Positions 41,688-41,710 of a stretch of DNA of 41,710 nt are shown here, piece by piece (position 1 is the first letter of the stretch; each line of letters starts with the position of its first letter). The DNA lies in the NCBI GenBank assembly GCA_905234425.1, contig CAJOHR010000007.1:1-41710 (forward strand), read 5' to 3'. Origin of the DNA: an uncultured Oscillospiraceae bacterium. Lineage in GTDB: Bacteria > Bacillota > Clostridia > Oscillospirales > Oscillospiraceae. The notes below the pieces were generated by a model that worked only from the letters and a program-made list of their open reading frames with translations, was not told the origin of the DNA and did no database searches. A program made the translations under genes and the position numbers.

Positions 41688-41710
41688 TTCAGTATTGTAG
41701 GGGCGCTCTC

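Noticed and set aside
41688-41710. Start of a new element after glnN
   Set aside because: Only 23 bases remain, with part of a GC-rich motif; nothing can be supported.

Overview
The window reads as one stretch of chromosome from a GC-rich Gram-positive anaerobe of the Clostridia, most likely an Oscillospiraceae-type gut bacterium. The reasons are strong AGGAGG-type ribosome binding sites, sigma-A promoters, many lipobox lipoproteins, an S-layer homology protein, a desulfoferrodoxin, a type III glutamine synthetase and a modular archaeal-type glutamate synthase. This placement is inference from gene content. No rRNA, tRNA, CRISPR, insertion sequence or phage module was seen.

Layout. 1-5.5 kb: end of a PaaI-like thioesterase, metF, a membrane-anchored MerR regulator, and on the minus strand an S-layer-anchored metallo-hydrolase and a diguanylate cyclase. 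5.7-9.6 kb: a purE-purC-purM-purN operon followed by an RNase Z-like hydrolase. 9.6-16.2 kb (minus): a tight four-gene operon encoding a clostripain-family peptidase, a HerA-like ATPase, a surface lipoprotein with a barnase domain, and a barstar domain fused to an M32 carboxypeptidase. 16.3-20.1 kb (minus): a Cache-GGDEF protein, a hexokinase whose gene carries a frameshift, and a macro-domain protein. 20.2-28.1 kb: an OFA-type MFS transporter (minus), then plus-strand genes for a cyclophilin lipoprotein, SfsA, LysR-UbiX-LpdD, a polysaccharide deacetylase lipoprotein, and a permease with an overlapping 55-residue membrane protein. 28.3-32.3 kb: an orphan solute-binding protein, an RpiR regulator, superoxide reductase and a zinc-ribbon membrane protein. 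32.4-41.7 kb: a nitrogen assimilation region. A seven-gene minus-strand operon encodes glutamate synthase in three pieces, its ferredoxin and flavoprotein, a short glutamine synthetase and an ANTAR antiterminator. It diverges from a type III glutamine synthetase gene.

How the genes work together. Two parts stand out. First, the secreted RNase is barnase-like with its catalytic residues intact. Its cognate-looking inhibitor is not a free barstar but the N-terminal domain of a cytoplasmic metallocarboxypeptidase encoded 9 bases downstream. I know of no described system of this design, though no database search could be run. Second, the leader of the type III glutamine synthetase gene can fold either into an intrinsic terminator or into a hairpin with an ANTAR-type A..G.. 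hexaloop. The likely reader of that hairpin, an ANTAR protein, is encoded at the end of the divergent operon, which suggests one nitrogen-responsive antitermination circuit.
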